A model generated the notes under the pieces. It was not told the DNA's origin, made no database searches, and was given only the letters and a program-made list of their open reading frames with translations. Made by a program: the position numbers and the translations under genes. This document shows positions 45,525 through 56,106 of a stretch of DNA of 64,000 nt, piece after piece. Source of the stretch: Thereva unica (taxonomy: Eukaryota > Arthropoda > Insecta > Diptera > Therevidae); assembly GCA_949987705.1 (NCBI GenBank), contig OX465281.1, positions 202,107,112-202,171,111 of the forward strand, read 5' to 3'. How positions within the stretch are numbered: position 1 is the first letter of the stretch; each line of letters begins with the position of its first letter.

Positions 45525-47076
45525 CAGATTCTCGCTACAAAGGATCCTGTGCTTCTCATTTCGTGTATTTACCTCTTTTAAAAAGTTAGGGAACCTAAAG
45601 TTATATCAATCCGCAGTAAACAATACAAAACCAACGGCATCTTTCTGTGAGTTGATATGGCGCTTTTAAAAAAAATCATCCAGAGCAGTATACATTTTTC
45701 TTTCACTCGGCGAATTTGGATTTTTTTTTTTTTTTTTCAATTTGTTTAAAATCTTAATTTCTAAAATTGCCTGTCCAGTTGCGCCCGGTGCGAGTGCACC
45801 ATTTGAACGTATTGAAGCGCCGCCCCTGCCTACATGTTTAAAGAAACCTCATACTTTTGGTACGAACTACATATATTTTGTGGAAGAACAATTTGCGCAA
45901 CGCAGTCCGTTGTGCAAACATTTTCCTGTATGGGGCGGTTTGATGTGTTGCGCAATTGCTTGGTAAAAATCAAACGCGTTTGAAAATCGTTGTGCAACGG
46001 CCAGCGTTTGGGTGTCGAAACAGAACACCGTTTTGAGACTACTTTCCCTTTATGTTTTTCGGTCGCTAATTACGAGTCCGAAAAATAGGGCGTTATCCTA
46101 AAAATGCAAAAAAAAACAGTCCTTTTACAGATTTTTCGGGATAATTTCAATAATCATCACAAAAATCCAATTATAAATATTTAAAACGTAAAACTCAATT
46201 GGGGTGGTTTAATTCCCCTTTAGAAGCGGATAAGAATAAATTTCTTAAATTTTTTAATAAGTATTTCATCACAAAAATATAACTTTTCAAATTCACTTTA
46301 ATTTAGGGGTTGTTTTCTGCCTTAACGGTTGAAAGTGATTGAGGCATAAAATTGGAAAAACAATTTTTACTAATGCTTTACACAATTTTGTATTTTCCCT
46401 GGATTTAGGGGTGGTTTATTATCCCTCCATTATCATAAAATTTGGCTTAAATTGGTATAAATCAAACACCTTCGCAATAAATGGGCAGTTCCACTAAAAC
46501 TGGAATAAAATTTTCGGCTCTTCGTTTTTTAATGTGTTTGAAAATTGAAAATTGGATATAAAGAAGATTAATGATAGTATTCCAGATTTTAATAGGTCAG
46601 TCAAAATATTTGAATTTTCATAAGTTATGAGATTTTCAAGTTTGCGGATGACACGGAAATGAGAATTAATACTGGAAAGTTACGAGCTTTTTTGATAAAT
46701 ATTGTAGTATGTATTGCATTTCATTTAAGTGAATTTATGTATGCATCTTCTGAGAATAGAAGCTAAATATCGAGCAAATGTTAATGTTTATTTATTAAAA
46801 CATTACTTCTTTCCGAGTTTAACTCCACAAATACATCGTCTACTTTGCACTATATTTTACAAAACCCAATAGGAAATACTCGCATACGCATGTGTAGTAG
46901 CGATGAGAAGAAATGGGCTTGGTCTTACAGTCTTCTCTTGACTAATAACCTCACAAAAAAAAAATTAAGGAAGGAGTAACATTTGTGTCGTTCAATGATA
47001 GAGTGGTTTGACTATTGGAAGTTGATTTGCTTTGGACTTGAATTTTGTTATATCTTTTGATGTGGGGGTGGAGCGG
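45525..47076. other. no recognisable gene
   Basis: About 1.5 kb; includes the second copy of the 43.2-kb repeat at about 46045-46250. Otherwise AT-rich. Confidence 0.4.
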
Positions 47077-47120
47077 CTTCAGAAGTGCACTATAAGGGCA
47101 ATTATAGTGCACTTCTGAAG
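47077..47120. repeat. perfect 19-bp hairpin with 6-nt loop
   Basis: CTTCAGAAGTGCACTATAA, loop GGGCAA, then the exact complement. Two G:T pairs and two more Watson-Crick pairs (GCGG/TTGC) extend the stem to 23. Unknown role. Confidence 0.85.
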
Positions 47121-47424
47121 TTGCTTTGATTTTGCAGCTGGGGATTTGGCGGAATGTGACTCCAAAGTTGGTTAACCTCTAGTATTTTGACGTGTGGAGC
47201 TGCACCGCTTTTACAGTGAACGACATATTTTCAGTGAGAGGGTAGGACTGGTTCCCGATTGTAGAGCTTTTAAAAAAGAAGAAGACGGCCACGACCAAGA
47301 CTTAGATATGTTCGCAAGACCAAGACCAGGACCAACAGCAAGAGCATCGAAAAATTCTCACAAACACTATAATGGTAACGTATCACGTTTCGTTACTAAG
47401 CCACGAACGTTAGAAAAATACTAT

Positions 47425-48187
47425 AGTACAGATTTTTCAAACCTCGTTGCCAAATTTTATAAATATTGTTCTATCATTACCCCTCTTTTTAGTTAAAACG
47501 GCAGCAAACGCAGAAAAAACTCAACAAAATAATTTGGGAAAGGATGCGCGCATGTTGTATGAATAAAGTTAATTTATCTTTATGTGTGTTGAGCAGAGCT
47601 TTTGAATACATGGGACTTTACCAGCTCAACCAAGTTAATTTATCATAATAAGCAAAATTTTACTATAATTAAGCGAAATATTTCTCATCTCTAAATTTAA
47701 AATAATTAAAAAAAAAATGTTTAAAAAAATTCTTTTGAATAAATGAGCATTTTCATTCATAAAACGACAGCTCACCGCAGTCGCAAGCAACACAACTTCC
47801 CCGGGCAGAAGCGCGCGTCCGACTGGCAGGAAGCGTCAACAATCTAGTAATCAAAGTGATAAAAACAAAAATTTCTTATTTCTTTAGTAGAAATTGCTAC
47901 AAATTATTTCTGAAGCAATACAAAACCTTAAAATAAAAAAAATATATAAAAAGGGACGTAGTTCATTCATAAGTTGTAATTTTTTAAAATAATCATTGAA
48001 GCCTCAGAAAAATACACCTCCCTTTAACAATACGCAGTCGTGACTGATTAAATGGCTGCTAGTGATTTGATGGGAGGAGCTAAAAAAAGCTTGGTCCGAG
48101 CTTTTAAACATTTTAAAGAGCTTTTCTGGAGTACATGCGCGAAATGTCACGACGTTTGAAAAAATCTATACCACGTTTCAAGTCTAG
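47425..48187 (-). mobile_element. second copy of the 6.26-kb TIR element
   Basis: Inverted relative to 6264-7626. Shared blocks: CCTCGTTGCCAAATTTTATA, GATGCGCGCAT, GTGTTGAGCAGAGCTTTTGA, GCAGAAGCGCG, CAGTCGTGACTGATTAAATG and the TCACGACGTTTGAAAAAATC end. It lacks the 553-bp MITE of the first copy and so provides the empty site. No coding capacity. Confidence 0.8.
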
Positions 48188-49369
48188 AATACCTCTCCTA
48201 ACAAAGCTTTAGAAAAATAATTATTTACTCAGCAGGCTGGGTGATTTCTCCTTTGAAAGCTTCACTTCGAAGCTTTATAGCTTCCCACCGCGACGAGCTT
48301 TCTAGCTATAAAATAAACCGCTTCAACAGGCCAAAGTTCAGTCTTTAACAAGGCTCGTTCCGGAGAAGTAACCTTCTCCGGTCCTACATCGTGTCGTGGT
48401 GTACGATACGGCACTGCTACACTATAGACATTACACAATATACACACATTTCCTGAGTAATGTTGCCGAAGCCTTGTCGTGATGTACGATCCGACAATGT
48501 GCCGAAGTAGCGATTCATATTCCGTATCGTCTTCTTATTATATGAGCAACTCGTCTGTGGAACAACCTTCCAAAGACAGTGTTCCTGAACTCATACAACA
48601 CCTAAGAGTTCAAACGCAAGGTTCATCGCCATTTTCTCTAACTCCCCCTAACCCATTCTATCCTTCTCTCTATCCTTCGAGCTAAGCTTACTACTGGACA
48701 TTGCACCATGACTTACTTATACGACATGACGTACCAGTAGTACAAAGGGTGACATCTGAGCTTAGACTATCACATAAAAACAAATTATTTTAAGGAAAAA
48801 ATGCACCAATGCTTTTCATCGACAAACAAATTCCGCGAAAAATTTTTTGTGAATTTTTCTGGGAAATGAAAATGGCGGAAATTTTTTTCTCGCGGCTTTC
48901 GTTAGCGGATAAAAAGTGGATAATTCTGGTGCTTATGATTCCTCAAAAAATAATTTTTTCGGTAAATGTACCATTTTCCCGGGAAATGGTTAGGGCGGGA
49001 TGGTTAGCGGAAATTTCCAATGCTTTTACTTTCTGAAAAATAATAATTTTTAGGGTGGGTCCTGCTAACTTTATGTTAAGTTAGCGGGACCCCATTTTCC
49101 CGACAAATGGGGAGAGCGGAACATTTTTTTTACGGCGATCGCTAGCGGATAAAAAGCGGATAATTTTGAGCCGCAGTGGAAAATATTTTTCCGAGTTGGT
49201 TCTGCCAACTTAACAGAGGTTATTTCTATTCAGGGCGATGTACACTACCGTATTTCTTTAATAAAGGTTAAACTATTACAACAGAAGTGTAAATGCAAAT
49301 TGGTCAAGTAATGAAATCTACTAAAATCACATAAATTGTATTTCCAGTTGCCCTAGATAAAACTTTTTC
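48188..49369. other. SINE-like scrap and hairpin; otherwise unassigned
   Basis: 48697-48780 (TGACGTACCAGTAGTACAAA, TTAGACTATCACATAAAAAC) resembles the SINE terminal domain. 49056-49092 forms a hairpin (GGGTCCTGCTAACTT and AAGTTAGCGGGACCC, 7-nt loop). TAGCGGATAAAAAGxGGATAATT occurs at 48902 and 49145, suggesting an old duplication. Confidence 0.45.
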
Positions 49370-50395
49370 GAGTAGGTACTGCTTGCCTACCATTTCCTTA
49401 CGGGATTATATTTCCCCTTTTGCAAGCCTTTATGGGCTGGGGCCCCATAATGATTTCGATGGTAGTTTTAGGGTCACAGTTCCGCCTGCAGCGGCAATAG
49501 AGGAAGTATGTTTTCTCAGAGTTGCTTCCCCGACGTTTCGCCAACAGCGCAACCTTCTTTGGAGGCTATTTGGTTGTTTGTATTGCCTGGTGCTCTTACT
49601 TCTTCCGTTTCAGCTGAAACCTCGGCCCCCCTTTCTGCAGTGCTAACTGATATTAAAAGTTGTACGATGCGTGTCAGGACTGAAGTCGAGTCGTTATCTC
49701 GTACAGCGACTCAAAATTACTCAGCCCTGAACTTATTATCGGAAAAATTTAGTGCTTTCGATAGTAAGCATCCCTGTGCCGCTCACTGTAAAGAGGTGCA
49801 ATGCGAACCTCCAGCCACCGCTCCTCCAGAGGTTGGTATTACCGTTGGCCTTTCCACAGTACCCGTGGAGAACCGGCTGGCTCAGAACCAGCCAAAACCA
49901 TGCAACAAACCTAAAGGCAGACGCAGTCGTAAAGCGACCTTTACAGAGGTGGTCTGTATGAACTCCTCTGTTAGCTTGTCGGTCCCCGCCCCTTTACTTC
50001 CAATGAACTCATCTGATACGTCATCTAACTTCTGTGGCAATATTAGTGAGCAAGTTGACGCTGGGGCTACTAGGTCTTCAGTAACCTGTACCAGCCTTGT
50101 GACGGTACCCAAGCCGCGAAATTACGCCAGGGGCAATTAAAGATTATTTGAAGGAAAAAGAAATAAACCCTGAAACAATCTCCTGCAGAAAGATTAGCAA
50201 TTCTTCCAAACCGGTCGCGTCCTTTGTTCTGTCTGCACCACCCAGTACCGCTGAAAAGCTTTTGGACCCGACGTTCTGGCCTCCCGGTGCCTTCTCTAAA
50301 TACTTTGTTCCCCGCACACGTGTATATCGCACTCCTGACTCTCGCCAGGTTTCAAAAAACTTAAGACGCTCACCCTCTATTGCCAAAACGTAAGA
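49370..50395 (+). pseudogene. LINE ORF1 (gag-like), frameshifted
   Basis: From about 49508 a frame of 210 codons contains a Ser/Thr-rich segment and a basic stretch KPKGRRSRKATF. A one-base shift near 50130 moves the reading frame; the next part reads AIKDYLKEKEI-like residues, then SKPVASFVLS and LLDPTFWPPGAFSKYFV. The xxxLxxPxxWPxGxxxxxF motif is common at the C-terminal end of ORF1 proteins in jockey/CR1-like LINEs. ORF2 begins in a third frame immediately after (LYCQNVRGVRSK near 50385). The start codon is uncertain. The 5' end of the element may be near 49.25-49.37 kb. Confidence 0.65.
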
Positions 50396-50714
50396 GGAGT
50401 GAGGTCCAAAACCCACGATGTGTTTCTATCAACCTCGGCCAGCGATTTTGATATAATCGCTTTTACGGAAACATGGTTATATGGTGGGATCCGCAATGCT
50501 GAACTATTCGACTCCTCCTTCCAAGTTTTTCGGAGGGATAGATATAATGACTCGGAGGCTCGTGGAGGTGGTTTACTACTTGCTTGTAATAACCGTCTCA
50601 ATTGCTCTTCAATAACGCTTCCTAGTTTTTCCAACTCTTTGGACATTGAGCTTCTCGCTCTTAAAGTCTCTCTTGCCCACAATAACCTGTTCTTGATCTG
50701 CTGTTACATCCCAC
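50383..50714 (+). pseudogene. LINE ORF2 endonuclease, first part (split by hAT-like element)
   Basis: Opens LYCQNVRGVRSKTHDV, then FDIIAFTETWL (catalytic Glu), FRRDRYNDSEARGGGLLLAC and LFLICCYIP. This is the start of an APE-like endonuclease. The frame breaks exactly at the CATCCCAC target duplication. Deleting 50715-55115 (the insertion plus one duplication copy) joins it in frame to 55116. Confidence 0.85.
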
Positions 50715-50734
50715 TAGTGATGAGCAAAAGTGGT

Positions 50735-50880
50735 CTTGTTCTTGCAGTCTTGTCTTGTTCTTGCACATTTTGCAAGAACAAGAACAAGACTTAGTTATGC
50801 TTGCAAGAACAAGAACAAGACTAACTGTGCCAGAACAAGACCCAGAGCAAGATTTCTTGCAAGATTCTTGCAAAAATTCC
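50735..50880. repeat. subterminal CTTGTTCTTG array, left
   Basis: GTCTTGTTCTTGCAGTCTTG on the left, then GCAAGAACAAGAACAAGACT twice, i.e. the word in both orientations, able to fold on itself. Similar array at the other end of the hAT-like element; likely a subterminal repeat of the type hAT transposases bind. Confidence 0.75.
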
Positions 50881-52087
50881 ACCTAAATTCATTCTATTAA
50901 AAACAAAAAACATAAAGTTGATTATTATGCTCAAGTAATTATTATAGATACATGTATATGTGTATATATTTAGTATGATAATTGTAAAAGCATTTGTACA
51001 TAAGTACATAATGACTTTGCATGTCAACGAGACTCAGAATCAATATTTTTGCATTTCGAAGCGAAATTTTCCGAAAAGATTTAGGTAGATGTTCCACACT
51101 GCCTACTCTTTTTTTATCCAATTGGGTGGTCTGTTACTTTAATTCAATTTCTGGTGTTTAGGAAACTAGTCCTTCTTCTGTTAAATCCATACAAAAATGA
51201 AGATTCCTCATATTATATTAAGATAAAAATAAAGTTTAAAAAACCGACTTCAGGAAAAAACCAATCCCGTGATACACAAAAAGGGAAGAAATAATTGTTG
51301 GTAATTCTTAACAGCATTAATCGAATCAAAATGGATTTAGAAAGAAGAATCACTTATTTCACATTTTTTCTAAAGTCAGTTTTTAAAACTTTATTTTATT
51401 TCGTACTTTTTAGTCTATTCATTTTTTTCGGGGGCAAGTTAAAAAAAATTTATTAATATAATTATTGGCTTGCGCAAGTGAATTGGCACAAATAGATCGT
51501 TGCGTGTAAATTTAACGGGCTGGCTTGAACAAGCCAAAATGTTTGGCTTGTACAAAAAATGACAAGGCAACAACCCTCAGCACGTGCATGGGTGTACGGT
51601 GATGTTCGACCACCTTCGGTCGGACGGGAAGGTACCGTCAAACGGGGCTACTTTATGCGACCGGGGCTACTTTGTGCATAAAGAGTTTTTATGAATACTA
51701 GATATTTTTTATTCATCAAAATTTTGCAATTAAGATGATTCTAACTCGGTAGATCTCATATTTAGGAACGCCTCTATTCACTGAAACGTTCGATTTTACG
51801 TTTGAAATGAGATTTTCGTTTGCTTTTAACATTTTATGACTGTCGATTTTCCAAGTATTTGTGTGCCCTAAAAACTAGTCGGGAAACTTCTGTCGTAGCA
51901 TGCACATCACAATACTTACAAAGCTCGGTTAAGTGAAATTCGGTTAATGCTTGTTATTCTGAATAGAAAACCGTTTAAACACTTTGTTTTTACATGGATT
52001 TTGTAATAGTTACATGCCAATGAAAAAAAAGTAACACCACGGGGTAACTTTGTGCACAATCTTAAATTTTTTTTCTTTGCGTAAAAA

Positions 52088-53927
52088 ATGGTTAGAACAT
52101 ACAAAAAAAAGACAGGGGCGAGAAATTACAAGAATTACACCCCGGAAACACTGCAGAAATGTTTAGAGGCTATATCTAAGGGCATGCTTATTAAAGAAGC
52201 GTCTGGAATATTTGGAATACACCGAAATACGCTTTCAAATAAAATCCACGGAAAACACATCGGCTGTGCAGGTAAAATAGATATTTTCGTATCAAGAAGT
52301 TACTTCACGCCCTAGGGAGCTTCTTCTATCCGGGCGGGCGTGAAGAACTACTTCTCGCAACCGCATAGAGGGCGTGAAGAAGTACTTCTCGCAGCCGTAT
52401 AGAGGGCGTCAAGGCGCTTTTTTCGTGCAAGTGTGACGAAATTTTTTTTCTGTTTCATTTTTCGACATTTGATTACATTATGTTTTCTCTTTTCAAGGTC
52501 GCCCGAAAGTTTTGACTGATGTTGAGGAAAAAACTTTATCTGATTATTGTTCGTTCATGGGGGAATGGGGAATACCTTTAGATCGTTACGAGTTGAGATG
52601 CATCACGAAAGCTTATCTGGACCGAACAGGACGAAAAGTACCGCAATTCAAAAATAACATGCCAAACAACGATTGGGTCGTATTATTCCTGAACAGACAG
52701 TCAGATGAACTGAAAGAACGGCATGCGTTGAACATCAAAAGATGCCGCGCAAACATCTCTCGCAAAATTGTTAACGAGTTCTTTGACAACGTCTCTAGCG
52801 TAGTGGAACCGGTCCCATCGAGTAATATTTTCAATTTCGATGAAACTAACTTGTCTGATGACCCCGGAAAAAAGCTGGTGATCACAAAACGAAAATCCAG
52901 GAGGCCTGAAAGGATCATCAACTCGTCAAAAAGTGCTATTTCCATAATGTTTTGTGGAAGTGCATCAGGTGTTGTACTCCCTCCGTACACGGTTTATAAA
53001 GGAAAACACCTTTATGACCTTTGGACACTTGGAGGACCTCAAAATAGCCGCTACAACCGGAGTGACAGTGGTTGGTTTGACTTACCCACGTTTGAAGATT
53101 GGTTTGAAACTCTATTTCTCCCTCATGTTCGAAGACTGCAAGGGCCAAAGGTTTTGATAGGCGATAACGTTTCGAGTCACATGTCGATTAGAGTCACCAA
53201 ACTGTGTCAAGAGAATGACATAAAGTTGGTCTTCTTACCGCCAAACGCGACTCATTTATTACAACCTCTGGACGTTGCTTTTTTTGGACCGCTAAAAAAA
53301 CACTGGAGGGAAATTCTGACCGAATGGAAAGCAACATCAGCAGGAAAACGAGCTACCGGGCTAGACAAGTCACACTTTCCACGCTTGCTTTCGAAGCTCC
53401 TCAAAAAATGCGATGTCTCTGGTAAAAACTTGGAAGCCGGTTTTATCGCTACAGGAATTTGTCCTTTGGATCGCAACAAAGTGTTAGAAAAATTACCACT
53501 AGAAGATATCGAAGTAGCGAAGACGGCAATTGCAAATGAGTTCATCGAGCATGTTAAAGCAATAAGATACAGTGAACCTTCTGGTGGAAAGGAAAGGAAA
53601 AGGCGACTGAATACTGCACCCGGACAAAGTGTCTCGATAGAAGATATGGAAGATAATTCCGCACCGAGACCGTCTCGCACAAAAAGAAAGAAGAAGCAGC
53701 AGTCAGACTCTGAAGATAATGAGGTTAAACAGAGTCCGGAAATTAGCGAGCTGACGGTCAAGGATATTCGCAAAAATGACCACGTCATAGTCCGATACGA
53801 GGGTGCGCAGTTTCCTGGGATTGTTGTTAGCGTCAAATATAGAAAAAAAGAATTTGAGGTCCGCACAATGACGAAAGGTTTGAAGTATTGGAAGTGGAAT
53901 GAGACTGAAAACAAACTACAAACTTGA
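52088..53927 (+). CDS. Tigger/pogo-like transposase, two exons, 537 aa
   Basis: Exons 52088-52271 and 52498-53927; the intron starts GTAAAA and ends TTTTCAAG, and splicing keeps frame (a Gly codon spans the junction). Residues about 1-60 form a Psq-type helix-turn-helix (YTPETLQKCLEAIS, IKEASGIFGIHRNTLSNKI). Residues about 65-160 correspond to the CENP-B/Tc5-type DNA-binding region. The DDE_1-like core has Asp176 in FNFDETN, Asp284 in LIGDNVSSH and Asp320 in THLLQPLD, with 35 residues between the last two. After about residue 430 come a basic stretch SRTKRKKKQQ, probably nuclear localising, and a small C-terminal domain (NDHVIVRYEGAQFPGIVVSV). The protein cuts and pastes its element at TA sites in the nucleus. 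No stop, frameshift or missing catalytic residue is seen, so it may be active. The antisense 220-codon frame is a shadow. Confidence 0.93.
52272..52497 (+). other. intron of the Tigger-like transposase, with 34-bp tandem repeat
   Basis: 226 bp, GT-AG. It holds two 34-bp units (52337-52370, 52371-52404) starting GGCGTGAAGAA and ending ATAGAG, a third partial unit, and an inverted piece AGAAGTTACTTCACGCCC just upstream (52295). A short pyrimidine-rich tract precedes the acceptor. Confidence 0.8.
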
Positions 53928-54909
53928 TAAAATTGTTAAAAAAATCAAAAAGCCAACTGCTGTTTCTAACCGAGGCGTGTTCCGAGTCGAAGAAATGGAA
54001 TCAATCTGGGGGAACTGAGAAGATAGAACAAAACCGTGTTAAATGATTTTGAAATGTGATGTTAGCCAGTTAATATTTTTCTTTTTGTTCAATTTTTGCA
54101 TTTTTCGTTTGAAATACAGTTTATTCCTTACTAACTGAGTGCATTTTCTCACGTCTTTAGTAATAGAAACTAATTTTTTACAATAAAAACATCCATGCAC
54201 AAAGTTGCCCCAAACGCGGGGTAACTTTGTGCACGACGTTTTTCACTTGTAAGAAAGGGTTATTATTATCAACAAAAGATTCTGATCCGGCAAATCTATT
54301 CTTCTATGTGCGACCCTAAAATCTAACACAAAAAACATGCAAGTTTTAAAAGAATTCTAAATGTTTTTGAATCGCAAAGTTTAAAAAGTGCGAAAACGTG
54401 CACAAAGTAGCCCCGTTTGACGGTAGTCGAACATCAAAATCAATGTAACATAATATAACGAGTAGATAAGTATAAAAATAATGCGTAATAACTAATGGAG
54501 GTGATTTCCACTCATCATTTTCACTTAGTTTATTTGCACAAATCCACTTGCGCCAGACAGTTTTCACAAATAGTCCGTTGCGTGTGAACCTACCTTTACG
54601 AGTAGTATGACACGCCACCGTCGATAAGAATGGAGACAGTAGCTAAATAGTTATGACACTAACGCATTTGCGTATTTTCGGAGTACATAATTTACAAAAA
54701 GCGGGTATCTGTACAGCGGATACGGACAAACAACTTGAATACGGAAATTCCAATTGTGGGGATTTTACAAAAGTTAATGTTTTTTAATATGCTTTTCAAT
54801 TTTTTGCATTTTGTTGTTTGGATATAATTTTTTTATTAAAGTCTAGGTTTTTTTCAATAACCATTTTATAAAATCAACATACAATACCTACTACATGCGA
54901 GAAAATACC

Positions 54910-55095
54910 TTGGCCTTGCAGTTTTGTCTTGCCTTGTCTTGGTCTTGCACATTTAGTAAGAACAAGCCTTAGGTATATTTGCAAGAACAAGAACAAGAAC
55001 AAGACTTAGGTATGCTTGCAAGAACAAGAACAAGACAGACTGAACAAGAACAAGACAAGAACAAGACTAGATTAGTCTTGTCTTGTTCTTGCGTT
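54910..55095. repeat. subterminal CTTGTTCTTG array, right
   Basis: GTCTTGCCTTGTCTTGGTCT, several GCAAGAACAAGAACAAGAC units and a closing GTCTTGTCTTGTTCTTGC. Counterpart of 50735-50880. Confidence 0.75.
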
Positions 55096-55115
55096 TGCTC
55101 ATCACTACATCCCAC

Positions 55116-56106
55116 CCGATATGCTCAGCACTCTTGACGATGAAGGTCATAACCTTTATGATATCCTAATTTCCTGCATTAATCATATCCAGGATATGAT
55201 GGATTCTAAAGACGAAATCCTACTTTTAGGTGATTTTAATTTACCCAATGCTCAATGGGTATCTTGTGATGACGACGATAACTACCTCCCTGAAAACAAC
55301 CTTAATTTTAGGGAGTCCAGCTTTCTGAACTCCCTATTCTCATGCGGCCTGAACCAAATGAGTGGTGTGAATAATATTTTAGGAAGGCGGTTAGATCTTG
55401 TATTCTTTTCCGACTCAGACAACATGAATGTTGAGCCTAGCTCAATTGTCTTGTCACCTGTCGATAATTATCACCCTCCTCTCCTACTGAGCTATTGTTC
55501 TGTCTTTAACAATAAGCCAATCCCAGAGGAGTCAACCTTTACCTTCAACTTTAAAAAAACCAACCTTGAGGAACTGTCATCCAAGCTCACTTCGGTCGAC
55601 TTCAATTGGTTGCTCTCACATAATGAGTTGGATGTCGATGTAGCCAGATTTTACTCCGTCCTGTATGAAACTTTCGTATCCTGTGTACCTATCGAGCCGT
55701 TAAAGTCGTCCAGATCATCCCCACCGTGGTACAACAACGAGTTGAGACGTACCAAAAACCTGAAGAATAAACTCTGGAAAACCTATCTGAAGAAGAAAGA
55801 CACTGCGAGTTTCGATGCATTTCTCAATTGCTATGACCAATTTCATGCTCTCTCCAAAATCCTCTATAAGGAATACCTCAGAAACATGGAAGGTAAAATG
55901 TATGGTGATCCCAGAGCATTCTTTCAATTTATCAACACAAAGAAAAAAGTTGATAATTACCCTTACACCATGCAATACGACAACTCCCTCAGTTCTAATT
56001 CAGCCGAAATTTGTGACAATTTTGCATCGTTCTTCCTCAAATCTTTCTCGTCCACTGTATTCCAACCAGATGAAGACAATTCTCGACATATCAATGCAAT
56101 CCAAAG
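55116..56106 (+). pseudogene. LINE ORF2 endonuclease, second part, RT missing
   Basis: Resumes in the frame of 50383-50714: PDMLSTLDDEGH, EILLLGDFNLPNAQWVS (Asp and Asn), RRLDLVFFSD, LSPVDNYHPPLLLS (the SDH position reads VDNYH, so the His is kept with a changed context), then a linker with SSPPWYNNELRRTKNLKNKLW, KEYLRNME, PRAFFQFINTKKK and AEICDNFASFFLKSFSS. No RT follows: at about 56107 the frame runs into unrelated residues (to a stop at 56312). LINEs normally lose their 5' end, so a 3' loss implies a later deletion or replacement. Confidence 0.85.

Larger units (their letters stand above)
51635..54423 (+). mobile_element. Tigger/pogo-like DNA transposon, apparently intact
   Basis: TA at 51633-51634 and 54424-54425 flank inverted ends CCGTCAAACGGGGCTACTTT (the right end is the exact complement over at least 20 bp). 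The 2789-bp element holds a two-exon transposase with no visible defect. Copies of the core word GGGGYWACTTTGTGCA occur inside: 51653, 52038, 54219 forward and about 54200 reversed, besides both ends. An AATAAAA signal lies at 54182, downstream of the stop. Confidence 0.93.
50715..55107. mobile_element. hAT-like non-autonomous element, itself interrupted
   Basis: CATCCCAC at 50707-50714 is repeated at 55108-55115. Ends are TAGTGATGAGCAAA and its complement TTTGCTCATCACTA. The 8-bp duplication and TAGxG start are typical of hAT transposons. Beside both ends are arrays of CAAGAACAAGAC-type words (50735-50880 and 54910-55095). After removal of the Tigger-like element at 51635-54423 it is about 1.6 kb. 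No hAT transposase frame is present. Confidence 0.9.

Noticed and set aside
47077..47120. microRNA precursor
   Set aside because: Stem too short and loop of 6 nt; no flanking stem extension.
49882..50682. minus-strand frames of 76-101 codons
   Set aside because: Shadows of LINE ORF1 and ORF2.
53252..53914. 220-codon open frame on the minus strand
   Set aside because: Exactly antisense to the Tigger-like transposase; no motif and explained by codon composition of the sense gene.
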